NCBI GenBank assembly: GCA_041748175.1
Contig: JBGTDU010000108.1
Span: 1 to 22,555, forward strand
Direction: 5' to 3'
DNA from: JAHEJB01 sp041748175
GTDB lineage: Bacteria > Bacteroidota > Rhodothermia > Rhodothermales > Rubricoccaceae
Length of the DNA: 22,555 nucleotides
Shown: positions 7,534-15,064 of the stretch, piece after piece
Position numbering within the stretch: position 1 is the first letter of the stretch
Layout: the number at the start of each line of letters is the position of its first letter
Program-made: the position numbers and the translations under genes
The notes under the pieces: generated by a model
What the model saw: only the letters and a program-made list of their open reading frames with translations
Told to the model about the DNA's origin: nothing
Database searches by the model: none

Positions 7534-7553
7534 GTTGCGGAGAGGGAGGGATT
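7534..7553 (-). repeat. Second copy of the 20-bp tRNA 3'-end direct repeat
   Basis: This is the intact copy, inside the tRNA-Ser gene plus four trailer bases, of the repeat at 7379-7398. The spacing between copies is 155 bp in the same orientation, and they bracket the palindromic element. Confidence 0.55.
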
Positions 7554-7626
7554 CGAACCCTCGGTACCCCTTGCGAGGTACGCAGGTTTAGCAAACCTGT
7601 GGTTTCAGCCACTCACCCACCTCTCC
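7538..7626 (-). tRNA. tRNA-Ser, anticodon GCU
   Basis: The minus strand folds into a complete class II tRNA of 89 nt. The acceptor stem GGAGAGG/CCTCTCC has discriminator G. There is a D arm (GTGGGTGAGTGGCTGAAACCAC region), an anticodon stem CAGGT/ACCTG with loop TTGCTAA and anticodon GCT, a long variable arm (GTACCTCGCAAGGGGTACC) and a T arm GAGGG-TTCGAAT-CCCTC. It reads AGC/AGU codons. The CCA end is not encoded: the bases after the discriminator are CAAC. It is transcribed divergently from the ferredoxin reductase gene at 7784. Confidence 0.96.
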
Positions 7627-7635
7627 GGAGGGTTT

Positions 7636-7667
7636 GGAAAATAGGAGCCTTCGCGCAGTTCGGCCAA
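7636..7667 (-). promoter_or_regulatory. Candidate promoter of tRNA-Ser
   Basis: On the minus strand TTG (7665-7667) is followed after 21 bases by TATTTTCC (7636-7643), which matches the Bacteroidota TTG / TAnnTTTG promoter pattern in six of eight -7 positions. The element ends nine bases before the tRNA 5' end, a suitable distance for initiation. Confidence 0.4.
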
Positions 7668-7783
7668 GTGGATTTTGTCGGAACGCAGGTCCCGCAGGGT
7701 GATCTCCTTCGCAGCCGACGGGGTGCGGCGAAATTCGGAGTCCAGACGTATTCTGCACACACGTTCATTTCACGCCTACTTCC

Positions 7784-9181
7784 ATGCCCGAACTCGGAAC
7801 AGAAGCCGCGCCGCTCCGCGTCGCCATCATTGGCGCGGGCCCGGCGGGTTTTTATGCCGCTGCCGCGTTGCTTAAGCAGGACGCGATGGTCGTAGAGGTC
7901 GACATGTTGGATGAGCTGCCGACGCCCTACGGGCTCGTCCGCAGTGGCGTTGCGCCCGATCATGAAAAGATCAAGAACGTCACGCGCGTGTTCGATAAGG
8001 TGGCTGAGAATCCCTCGTTTCGGTTTTTTGGGAATGTCCGCTTCGGCGAGCACGTTGGACTCGACGATTTGAGAGAGCACTATCATCAGGTTTTGTTCAC
8101 GACGGGCGCGCAGACGGATCGTGGCCTCGGCATACCGGGCGAGGCTTTGCAAGGAAGCCACTCCGCGACCGAATTCGTGTGGTGGTACAACGGCCATCCG
8201 GCATACTGCGACTTAGCCTTTGATCTCTCCTGCGAGCGGGTCGTCGTAGTGGGCGTCGGAAACGTGGCCGTGGACGTTGCCCGCATTCTTTGCCGAACAC
8301 CCGACGAATTGGCCACGACGGATATCGCCGATTACGCGCTGGAAGCTCTGCGCGAGAGCAAGGTTCGCGAGGTGGTCATTCTTGGGAGACGCGGCCCGGC
8401 CCAGGCGGCCTTCACAAACCCGGAAATCAAAGAACTCGGCGAAATGGAAGATGCGGATTTCATCGTTCGCCCCGACGAAGCCACGCTTGACCCGCTCAGC
8501 CTCGCGGTTGTACAGGAAGCAAATGACCGTTTGTTGACGAAGAAAGTTGACATGCTCCTGGAGGCGGCGGAGCGCGCCCCGGAAGGCAAGTCGAAACGCA
8601 TCGCGCTCCGCTTTCTCGTGTCGCCGATGGAGATACTTAATGACGGTGCCGGTCGTGTTGGCGGTATCCGACTCGTCCGCAACGAGCTTGTAGGAAGCGG
8701 GAGCGGCCGCTTGAGCGCACGTGCAACGGATCAGCTCGAAGAGCTCTCGTGTGGCCTGATTTTCCGGTCGGTCGGCTATCGGGGCGTGCCCCTGCCGGGC
8801 GTGCCCTTTCGGGACGATTGGGCGCTCGTCCCGAACGACGAAGGGCGTGTTCTCGAAAAACCAGCGGGCAGCTTTGCCGCCGGCTTGTACGTCGCCGGGT
8901 GGATTAAACGGGGGCCTTCCGGCGTTATCGGCACAAACAAACCGGACGCGCAGGAAACCGTCGGCCATATGCTGGAAGATGCTGCGAATGGTCGGCACCT
9001 CAACCCACCTGACGCCTCCGCCGCTGCATCCGAATCTCTCATCCGCCAACGCCAGCCGCAATGTTTTTCTTACACCGACTGGCAGCGCATCAATGACCTC
9101 GAATCGTCCTCCGGTGTGAAACTTGGCCGTCCGCGTGTCAAGCTGACGCGGATCGAAGAGATGCTGGGCGTGTTGAGATAG
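7784..9181 (+). CDS. Ferredoxin-NADP+ reductase, adrenodoxin reductase type (FprA-like)
   Basis: A 465-residue cytosolic flavoprotein that moves electrons between NADPH and ferredoxin. It belongs to the adrenodoxin-reductase/FprA family. The FAD-binding motif GAGPAG is at residues 17-22 after a beta strand, and PTPYGLVRSGVAPDHEKIKNV at about 47-67 is a strong family signature. The NADP-binding GVGNVAVDVAR is at 157-167, LGRRGPAQAAFT follows, and the C-terminal AGWIKRGPSGVIGTNKPDA closes the FAD site. Length agrees with the family. The start at ATG 7784 leaves a ten-residue lead before the first strand; there is no clear Shine-Dalgarno. It is a stand-alone plus-strand gene divergent from tRNA-Ser, with no ferredoxin gene next to it in this window. 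Confidence 0.95.
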   Translation: MPELGTEAAPLRVAIIGAGPAGFYAAAALLKQDAMVVEVDMLDELPTPYGLVRSGVAPDHEKIKNVTRVFDKVAENPSFRFFGNVRFGEHVGLDDLREHYHQVLFTTGAQTDRGLGIPGEALQGSHSATEFVWWYNGHPAYCDLAFDLSCERVVVVGVGNVAVDVARILCRTPDELATTDIADYALEALRESKVREVVILGRRGPAQAAFTNPEIKELGEMEDADFIVRPDEATLDPLSLAVVQEANDRLLTKKVDMLLEAAERAPEGKSKRIALRFLVSPMEILNDGAGRVGGIRLVRNELVGSGSGRLSARATDQLEELSCGLIFRSVGYRGVPLPGVPFRDDWALVPNDEGRVLEKPAGSFAAGLYVAGWIKRGPSGVIGTNKPDAQETVGHMLEDAANGRHLNPPDASAAASESLIRQRQPQCFSYTDWQRINDLESSSGVKLGRPRVKLTRIEEMLGVLR

Positions 9182-9294
9182 AGGAGCTCTTGGCAGAGGT
9201 CCCCTGAAAAATCGTGGACAGGTATTCTGTGGACCACATCGGGCCGACGAAGCGCTGTTCTGATTTCTTGTGACCCCATCGCATCGCAGCCCTT

Positions 9295-9309
9295 CGGATG
9301 TATCATCCG
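9295..9309. promoter_or_regulatory. 15-bp hairpin/palindrome before the cyanophycinase-like gene
   Basis: CGGATG-TAT-CATCCG is a perfect 6-bp inverted repeat with a three-base centre, 20 bases upstream of the ATG at 9330. It could be an operator half-site pair or a 5'-leader hairpin. It sits where a ribosome binding site would be expected to start. Function is not shown. Confidence 0.3.
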
Positions 9310-9329
9310 CGTCCTTCATTTGCATTCTC

Positions 9330-11426
9330 ATGCGCCTTTCTATTTGCCTCCTCTTCCTGCTCGCTCCCCTCGTGCAGGCCCAGAACACCGTGATGCTGGC
9401 CGGCGGCGGCTCGGAGGGCGACATCGGCGACACCGATTCGTGGTCGTACAGCCTCTACGCCGCACTCGTCGAAAACGGTGATGTGGATGGAGATGGAACG
9501 GTGCGCGTGGTCGTGGTCTCGCGCCTTTCCGAGACAAACTTCATCCCGAACTATTTCGAATGGATCGGTGAGACTCTCGGCGTAGCGGTGGACGCTTTCA
9601 ACGTTCGAGTCGGCTCGTTAACCGATGCAAACAATCCGGCGATCGTTGGGCCTGTGGCGATGGCCGATGCGGTGTTCATCAAGGGTGGCGATCAGGGCAA
9701 GTACTACGACCTCTGGAACGACACCCTTCTGGAAACACACCTGCTGGCTGTTGGTGCGTCGGGTGGTGCCCTCGGCGGCACGAGCGCGGGGGCCATGAGC
9801 CTTGCCGAGCACTGCCTATGCGGCGGGCGCGACCTCATCAGCGCCGACGTGATGGAAGACGCCCACACGATCTACCTCACCGATGCCAGCGAGCCCGGCA
9901 CTTCCGGCATCCACAGCGACTTTCTTGGCACGCTTCCGGGTGTTTTCGTGGACACCCACCATACGTACCGAGGTCGTCTGGGCCGTCTTATCGGTGTGCT
10001 CGCCAAAGCCACCGACGACTTGGGCGATGACTCGATTCTCGCCATCGGCATTGAGGAGAGCAGCGGATTGATCATCCGCAATGACACGGCACTCGTCGTC
10101 GGCGAAGGGGCCGTTTCCTTCGTCACGCAGACCCCGCAGACGATGCGTTACCGCGACGCAGGCCAGCCGCTGGTTTACACCGACCTCCACCTCAACCGCC
10201 TCACGGAAGGCTGGCGGTACGTTCTCACTACCCGCGCTCCCGTTACCAACCCGCTACCACCCGACGCGGAGCCGGTCACGTATGCCGGAGACGGAGCACC
10301 CGGCGATGGCCTGGACCTCACGGTTCTCGGGAACACCCTTGCGGATCGCAACAAATTCGAGTGGGTGGCAACGTACAACCCCCAGAACTACTCGCTCCTC
10401 GCGACGACCGCCCAATCCTTCCTCCGTACGGCCGTCGGCTTCACGGACGTGGATCTCAACGACGGCTACCGGGGTGATCGGCAGGAAATCCTCTTTCGCG
10501 CGCTCTACGACCGGCCCGATCTCTCTGCCTTCTTCGTGTTCGGCTATTACGGTGGCGGCGGCAAGCTCGAACTGATCGAAAGCGCGCCGGATGTCGTGGC
10601 CTTTGAGGGTGCCATGGGAAGCATCGTTGTAGACGGAATGCCGATCACGTTCCGTGGTCTCGCGCCCGACGTGAACTACTACGAGGTGCGCTCGGCGGCA
10701 CTCGTCAACGCTCGCCTTCACGTCCTTGCCGAAAGCAGCCTGCGCGGGCTCACCTACAACAGTCGTACACACACGCTCCTCGGAGGCACGTCCGGTGGAT
10801 TGACCATCGGGCTTTCGATTCTGTCGGGAGATCCCATTCCGGTCGGTGGCGGAACGCTCCGGTACCAGGTCGCCATTGCCAATTCCACCGCCAGCACGCA
10901 ATCCACCCAGTACTGGATCGACCAGATCAGGCCCACTGGGCAGGTCAGGACGAAGGGCCCTTTTTCCGTGACCATTGACGCCGGAGACACGTTCACGCGG
11001 GACTTCGCGTACAGGCTTAGAGGCAACGCGCCTGCAGGGACGTACACCCTGACCGGGAACGTGGGCACACATCCGTCGACGGTTCTGGATAGCGACTCCA
11101 TTCCGTTCGAGAAGCTCGATTCCGACCCAGCAGCGGCGGCTCTGGCGGGAGATCTCTCCGAAGGATTTGCTCTCTCAGCCGTCTTCCCCAATCCGTTCAA
11201 CGAAACAGCGGAATTCACTCTGGAAGTGGCTGAATCCCAACACGTGACGGTGGCCGTCTACAATGCGCTTGGCCGGAGAGAAGCCATGCTCCACGATGGC
11301 GTTCTGGAGGCGGGCGGACTCCACCGGTTCATCGTCACCGGTCAGGATCTGCCGAGCGGGGTTTATGTGATCCGAGTTACTGGAGACGCCTTTACCGAGA
11401 TGCGGCGCGTTACCGTCGTGAGGTGA
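9330..11426 (+). CDS. Secreted cyanophycinase-like (S51) protein with T9SS sorting domain
   Basis: A 698-residue secreted protein. A signal peptide (MRLSICLLFLLAPLVQAQ) precedes a peptidase S51/cyanophycinase-like domain. The oxyanion GGD is at 119-121, the nucleophile is Ser152 in GGTSAG (149-154), and DTHHTYRGRLGRL follows as the histidine block. In the family this fold cleaves beta-Asp-Arg or aspartyl dipeptides. The middle region (about 320-600) is beta-rich and unassigned. The last 80 residues start with FPNPFN and end with LPSGVYVIRVTGDAFTEMRRVTVVR. They form a type A C-terminal sorting domain of the type IX secretion system, so the protein is exported to the cell surface or medium. The start was chosen at ATG 9330, where the signal peptide begins, rather than further upstream (9270). 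Substrate is unknown; true cyanophycin is intracellular. Confidence 0.88.
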   Translation: MRLSICLLFLLAPLVQAQNTVMLAGGGSEGDIGDTDSWSYSLYAALVENGDVDGDGTVRVVVVSRLSETNFIPNYFEWIGETLGVAVDAFNVRVGSLTDANNPAIVGPVAMADAVFIKGGDQGKYYDLWNDTLLETHLLAVGASGGALGGTSAGAMSLAEHCLCGGRDLISADVMEDAHTIYLTDASEPGTSGIHSDFLGTLPGVFVDTHHTYRGRLGRLIGVLAKATDDLGDDSILAIGIEESSGLIIRNDTALVVGEGAVSFVTQTPQTMRYRDAGQPLVYTDLHLNRLTEGWRYVLTTRAPVTNPLPPDAEPVTYAGDGAPGDGLDLTVLGNTLADRNKFEWVATYNPQNYSLLATTAQSFLRTAVGFTDVDLNDGYRGDRQEILFRALYDRPDLSAFFVFGYYGGGGKLELIESAPDVVAFEGAMGSIVVDGMPITFRGLAPDVNYYEVRSAALVNARLHVLAESSLRGLTYNSRTHTLLGGTSGGLTIGLSILSGDPIPVGGGTLRYQVAIANSTASTQSTQYWIDQIRPTGQVRTKGPFSVTIDAGDTFTRDFAYRLRGNAPAGTYTLTGNVGTHPSTVLDSDSIPFEKLDSDPAAAALAGDLSEGFALSAVFPNPFNETAEFTLEVAESQHVTVAVYNALGRREAMLHDGVLEAGGLHRFIVTGQDLPSGVYVIRVTGDAFTEMRRVTVVR

Positions 11427-11667
11427 ATTCAGCGCGGCGGTGCTTGCGATGTGTTCCGGCCTGGCACCCACAGGTCTAGGGTAGGGATGCCTCGCCGAGG
11501 TGCCCAATTGTACATGCTATGTAACCTTGTATCGCGGCGCGCTCGGCGAGCACGCTCTACCATTCAGCGTTTGCGGCGCGTTCGGCTGTCATGCCCTTAA
11601 TCCGGCATTAGTACATCCGCCCAACCGGAGATTGCAATTGTTCTGCGGCGTAACTGAAATCTGACCG
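11427..11667. other. Convergent intergenic region with two small palindromes
   Basis: This stretch separates two convergent genes. It contains CCTCG-C-CGAGG near 11490 and GCTCG-G-CGAGC near 11545, either of which could fold as a short hairpin. Neither is followed by a T-run, so a terminator role is only possible. No coding frame is supported. Confidence 0.35.
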
Positions 11668-12144
11668 TCATTCCTCCAACTTCCGTCTAAGGAACACTAG
11701 ATCCGGCGCGTCCTTTTCGCGACCCGTCTGCTTCATCCGAAGCAGCAACCCCGCCGAGGCGAAGGGAATCCGCACGCCCTCAATATCCACTTGGTCAATC
11801 TCTTCCCGCGCCTCCTCGAACGAGATCCCGCACGCCCTGAGCATGAGGTCTACAATGATCTCGTCGGACACGCGAACGACTGTATATCTCTCCAGATCGT
11901 CGTCTTCCATTTCGCGGATAGCCCCATCGGGTAGGATGTTCAATGCCCGCCTCAGCCTCTCGATATTCTCCTTCGAACCGTCAACGAGCAAGTCAATGTC
12001 TTCCGTGGCTCGCAGGAATCCGAGCTGAACGATTGCCATCCCGCCCACAACCAGATATTCCGCACCCTCGGCATTGAGTGCGCGGCACAGCGCTATGAGG
12101 TCGGCTCGCTCGGGCGGTCGGGGCGGTTCAGCCGCTGGTTCCAT
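11668..12144 (-). CDS. MNT-type nucleotidyltransferase
   Basis: A 158-residue nucleotidyltransferase-fold protein. The minimal catalytic set is present, numbered from the chosen start: VVGGMAI (about 32-38), the metal pair D49 and D51 in TEDIDLLV, and a third Asp99 in IIVDLML. Such stand-alone domains are close to the MNT/AbiEii superfamily, which includes antitoxins and toxins that AMPylate or add nucleotides. I cannot tell which role applies. The start is set at ATG 12144 because a GAGGA (plus 12151-12155) lies six bases upstream. The in-frame ATG at 12150 would touch that site. Its 5' end overlaps the small gene at 12093-12314 by 52 bp in another frame, so translation is probably coupled. 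Confidence 0.82.
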   Translation of the reverse strand: MEPAAEPPRPPERADLIALCRALNAEGAEYLVVGGMAIVQLGFLRATEDIDLLVDGSKENIERLRRALNILPDGAIREMEDDDLERYTVVRVSDEIIVDLMLRACGISFEEAREEIDQVDIEGVRIPFASAGLLLRMKQTGREKDAPDLVFLRRKLEE

Positions 12145-12314
12145 TGCCATTCCTCGAAAGCGGCGAAGTCTGCGAACCGGAAAATACCACGCGGCAATCC
12201 CGCTGTTGCGCGCAGCTTGTGTGCCGTCCGCTGGAGCTGATCGAAGCGCTCCCAGTAGGGCGGCAGGTTTCGTCCACCCAGCACTTTTATGGTCCGTGGT
12301 TCCTCGGAATTCAT
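12093..12314 (-). CDS. Small protein paired with the nucleotidyltransferase
   Basis: A 73-residue hypothetical protein with the pattern YWERFDQLQRTAHKLRATAG-LPRG-IFRFADFAAFEEWQWNQ, mostly helical and basic. I recall similar small proteins with a G-[IV]-[FY]-R-F block upstream of nucleotidyltransferase genes, but I cannot name the family. The frame also remains open to a TTG at 12374, but ATG 12314 is preferred because the extra residues fall inside a hairpin after atpG. Neither start has a clear Shine-Dalgarno. The 3' end overlaps the nucleotidyltransferase start, so the two form one unit, possibly a toxin-antitoxin-like pair. Confidence 0.6.
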   Translation of the reverse strand: MNSEEPRTIKVLGGRNLPPYWERFDQLQRTAHKLRATAGLPRGIFRFADFAAFEEWQWNQRLNRPDRPSEPTS

Positions 12315-12345
12315 TGGGGAAGATGAAGGGTTGAAACCGTCTGCA

Positions 12346-12371
12346 GAACGGAGATATGCCACGCTCCGTTC
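12346..12371 (-). terminator. Hairpin after atpG, possible terminator
   Basis: GAACGGAG (12346-12353) and CTCCGTTC (12364-12371) form a perfect 8-bp stem with a ten-base loop, 17 bases past the atpG stop on the minus strand. No proper T-run follows, so it may only partly terminate or mainly protect the 3' end of the atp mRNA. Confidence 0.4.
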
Positions 12372-12388
12372 CAACCCCTCGTTCGACC

Positions 12389-13312
12389 CTACTTCGCGCT
12401 CAGCGCCTCCGCCCCGCTCGCGATCTCGATGATCTCCGTCGTAATCGCGGCCTGACGCGCACGGTTGTACATCAGCTGGAGGTCTTTGAGGAGCTCGCCT
12501 GCGTTGGTCGTGGCGTTGTCCATGGCCACCATACGCGCGCCTTGCTCGGCGGCGTTGGATTCGAGTAGCATCCGCCAGAGCTGGTACTGCATGAACTCGG
12601 GGATCAGGCGCTCCAGGAGCACTTCCGGGCTCGGCTCGAAGATGTACTCCACCTCGCCGGTGGCTGCGTCTGCATCACCGTAGTCCGCGCTGGCTTCCAT
12701 AACCGGCGTGATGAACTCGCCGCTCGGCACGGGAAGCAACTGCTCGGCGATACGGTTCTGGGAGATTGTGTTTTTGAACTCGTTGTAAACAACTTCAACA
12801 TGGTCCCATTTCCCTCCCTCGAACCCTTCGACGGCGAGGTCGACAATCTCGCCCGCGATGGGAAACCGGAGGTCGTTGAACACGCCCCGGAAATCGCCGA
12901 CGAGGTCGTAGCCGCGCTTGGCAAAATAGTCGTGGGCCTTGCGCCCGATGGCGAGGATGTGGAGGTCGCCGGTCGCCTTGTAGTCGGCGTACGCCTCGAC
13001 AATTCGCTCTTCGGCCTTCTTCAGGATGTTCGTGTTGAATGCGCCTGCCAATCCGCGATCCGATGTCACCACGATCAACAGCACCGCATGCACCTCTTCC
13101 CGAGGACGGAAGAGTGGATGGCTCAGGGGGTCGAGGCGCTGACGAAGGTGGCCAATCAGTTCGCGGATCTTGAACGCGTAGGGCCGAGCGGTAAAGATGC
13201 GTTCCTGGGCTTTCCGCAGCTTCGCTGCCGCGACCATCTTCATGGCGCGGGTGATCTGCTGGGTGTTCTTCACCGAGCTGATTCGATTGCGAGTGTCGCG
13301 GAGGGTGGCCAT
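12389..13312 (-). CDS. atpG: ATP synthase F1 gamma subunit
   Basis: A 307-residue central-shaft subunit that couples c-ring rotation to catalysis in the beta subunits. The N-terminal helix MATLRDTRNRISSVKNTQQITRAMKMVAAAKLRKAQ and the C-terminal helix (AARMVAMDNATTNAGELL-like, then NRARQAAITTEIIEIASGAEAL) are the conserved coiled-coil ends of the family. LLIVVTSDRGLAGAFN is the conserved middle block. An acidic insert at about 205-225 (ASADYGDADAATGEVEY) is common in variable regions. It is the last atp gene of the cluster. The spacer to atpA (70 bp) carries heptad repeats. The usual next genes atpD and atpC are not here. Confidence 0.98.
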   Translation of the reverse strand: MATLRDTRNRISSVKNTQQITRAMKMVAAAKLRKAQERIFTARPYAFKIRELIGHLRQRLDPLSHPLFRPREEVHAVLLIVVTSDRGLAGAFNTNILKKAEERIVEAYADYKATGDLHILAIGRKAHDYFAKRGYDLVGDFRGVFNDLRFPIAGEIVDLAVEGFEGGKWDHVEVVYNEFKNTISQNRIAEQLLPVPSGEFITPVMEASADYGDADAATGEVEYIFEPSPEVLLERLIPEFMQYQLWRMLLESNAAEQGARMVAMDNATTNAGELLKDLQLMYNRARQAAITTEIIEIASGAEALSAK

Positions 13313-13315
13313 TCA

Positions 13316-13366
13316 GGATTTCGGATTTACTTGCGTCAGTCGCGCTCGTTTCGGATTTCGGATTTC
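13316..13366 (-). repeat. GGATTTC heptad repeats in the atpA-atpG spacer
   Basis: On the plus strand the 7-mer GGATTTC occurs at 13316-13322, as GGATTTA at 13323-13329, and again in tandem at 13353-13359 and 13360-13366. The whole is confined to the 70-bp intergenic spacer. It resembles short tandemly repeated heptanucleotides seen in some bacterial intergenic regions. Confidence 0.6.
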
Positions 13367-13382
13367 GGCTCGGCCATAGTGC

Positions 13383-14993
13383 TCAAGCAGAAACCTCATC
13401 GGTCTCGGCATACTGCGCCGCGATGTCGTTGGCTTCTTGCTCGAAGGCTGCGATAGCCTCGTCGGTCAACTGGCCTGTATTCACAACCGACTGGAGCGCA
13501 TCGGCATGCTTGAGGCGAAGCGCTTCGCGGAACTCGGCCTCGAATGCCTTCACGTCCGCAATCGGGACGGCGTCAATCAGGCCCTGACCGGCCACGTAAA
13601 TAATGGCGACTTGCTCTTCGACTGGAACGGGCTCGTACTGCCCTTGCTTTAGAACCTCAACGAGGCGCGCGCCACGGCTAAGCTGGCGCTGCGTTGCCGG
13701 GTCGAGATCCGATCCGAATTTAGAGAAAGCCTCCAGCTCGCGGTACTGTGCAAGGTCGAGCCGAAGCGTTCCGGAAACCTTCTTCATGGCCTTGATCTGG
13801 GCGTTGCCGCCCACGCGGGAAACCGAGATACCCACGTTGATGGCGGGACGAACGCCCGCGTTGAAGAGGTTGGTTTCAAGAAAGATCTGACCATCCGTAA
13901 TCGAAATCACATTCGTCGGGATATACGCCGAAACGTCGCCGGCCTGGGTCTCAATCACCGGAAGCGCCGTCAGCGATCCACCGCCCTTTACCATACCCTT
14001 GAGGCAATCCGGGAGGTCGTTCATGTTCTGAGCGATGGCGTCGGTCGCGTTGATCTTCGCGGCGCGCTCCAGAAGGCGGCTGTGGAGATAGAAGACATCG
14101 CCAGGGTACGCTTCGCGTCCGGGGGGGCGGCGAAGCAACAGCGACACCTCGCGGTACGCGACGGCCTGCTTCGAAAGGTCGTCGTAGATACAAAGCGCGT
14201 GGCGGCCTGTGTCTCGGAAAAGCTCGCCTATACACGCGCCAGCAAATGGCGCGATGAACTGAAGCGGCGCCGGGCTTGACGCCGGGGCGGAAATGATGAC
14301 GGTATAATCCATCGCTCCGGCCTTCTCCAGGGCGCCCTGAACCTGCGCGACCGTCGAGTTCTTCTGGCCGACGGCCACGTAGACACAGAAGACTGGCTTG
14401 CCGCCTTCCTCGTGCGTGCGCTTCTGGTTGATGATCGTGTCGATCAGCACCGCCGTCTTACCCGTCTGGCGGTCGCCGATCACAAGTTCGCGCTGGCCCC
14501 GGCCGATCGGCACCATCGAGTCGATAGCCTTAAGGCCCGTCTGGAGTGGCTCGGTGACGGGTTCGCGATAGATAACACCCGGTGCCTTGCGCTCCAGCGG
14601 CATCTCGTAGGTCTCGCCGGTCAGCGGCCCTTTTCCATCTATCGGATTTCCGAGGGGGTCGATGACACGGCCAAGCATACTCTCGGAAACCCGAACGGAT
14701 GCGATGCGCCCGGTACGGCGTGCTTCGTGGCCTTCCTTGACGGCATCGGCTGCGCCAAAAAGCACCGCGCCGACGTTGTCCTCTTCGAGGTTGAGAACCA
14801 TGCCCGTCACATTGGCTTCCGGGAACTCGATCAGCTCGCCGGCCTGCACATTCGCAAGGCCATAGAGCCGTGCGATGCCGTCGCCAACCTGAAGCACGGT
14901 GCCAACCTCGTAGACGTCCGTCTCGGACTCAAAACCGCCCAGCTCCGAACGGAGAATGGCAGTGACTTCATCGGGGCGAATAGCTGTGGACAT
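13383..14993 (-). CDS. atpA: ATP synthase F1 alpha subunit
   Basis: A 536-residue regulatory/structural nucleotide-binding subunit of the F1 hexamer. The P-loop GDRQTGKT is at residues 173-180, VSESMLGRVIDPLGNPIDG precedes it, and RPAINVGISVSRVGGNAQIKAMKKV near 370-395 is the alpha-subunit signature with the arginine finger region. The N-terminal TGMVLNLEEDNVGAVLFG block is typical. Slightly longer than the usual 500-515 residues, mainly at the C-terminus (ALQSVVNTGQLTDEAIAAFEQEANDIAAQYAETDEVSA). The start is ATG 14993. Operon order atpH-atpA-atpG is standard. Confidence 0.99.
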   Translation of the reverse strand: MSTAIRPDEVTAILRSELGGFESETDVYEVGTVLQVGDGIARLYGLANVQAGELIEFPEANVTGMVLNLEEDNVGAVLFGAADAVKEGHEARRTGRIASVRVSESMLGRVIDPLGNPIDGKGPLTGETYEMPLERKAPGVIYREPVTEPLQTGLKAIDSMVPIGRGQRELVIGDRQTGKTAVLIDTIINQKRTHEEGGKPVFCVYVAVGQKNSTVAQVQGALEKAGAMDYTVIISAPASSPAPLQFIAPFAGACIGELFRDTGRHALCIYDDLSKQAVAYREVSLLLRRPPGREAYPGDVFYLHSRLLERAAKINATDAIAQNMNDLPDCLKGMVKGGGSLTALPVIETQAGDVSAYIPTNVISITDGQIFLETNLFNAGVRPAINVGISVSRVGGNAQIKAMKKVSGTLRLDLAQYRELEAFSKFGSDLDPATQRQLSRGARLVEVLKQGQYEPVPVEEQVAIIYVAGQGLIDAVPIADVKAFEAEFREALRLKHADALQSVVNTGQLTDEAIAAFEQEANDIAAQYAETDEVSA

Positions 14994-14999
14994 GGGGGT

Positions 15000-15061
15000 C
15001 TATTGCGTAGATCGTTTTGCGCGTGCGATGCTTCCTTTACGGAATACGCAACACGCAATAG
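15000..15061. repeat. Inverted and shared repeat in the atpH-atpA spacer
   Basis: CTATTGCGT (15000-15008) is perfectly complementary to ACGCAATAG (15053-15061). It contains CAACACGCAATA (15049-15060), a 12-mer also found in the atpF-atpH spacer at 15665-15676. The structure fills the 71-bp spacer between atpH and atpA and would form a hairpin in the transcript. Confidence 0.55.
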
Positions 15062-15064
15062 GAA

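Larger units (their letters stand above)
7238..7537. other. Non-coding region between marC-like gene and tRNA-Ser
   Basis: No gene-like frame here has family resemblance. The stretch holds a 7-bp inverted repeat (GCCAAGG near 7320 and CCTTGGC near 7372), a copy of the tRNA-Ser 3' end at 7379-7398 and a 95-bp palindromic structure at 7437-7531. The open frames on the plus strand across it are explained by these repeats and by the tRNA. Confidence 0.6.

Noticed and set aside
7374..7895. Plus-strand frames running through tRNA-Ser
   Set aside because: They cross a complete tRNA gene on the other strand and a palindromic element; the reading frame is incidental.
8213..9433. Long minus-strand open frame (406 residues) opposite the ferredoxin reductase gene
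   Set aside because: Entirely antisense to a clear FprA-family gene; its product has no recognisable motifs. Long antisense frames are common in GC-rich coding sequence.
10254..11072. Minus-strand open frame of 272 residues opposite the S51 protein
   Set aside because: Shadow of the plus-strand coding frame; no motifs and no start context.
13313..13382. CRISPR array in the atpA-atpG spacer
   Set aside because: Units are 7 bases without unique spacers and there are no cas genes.
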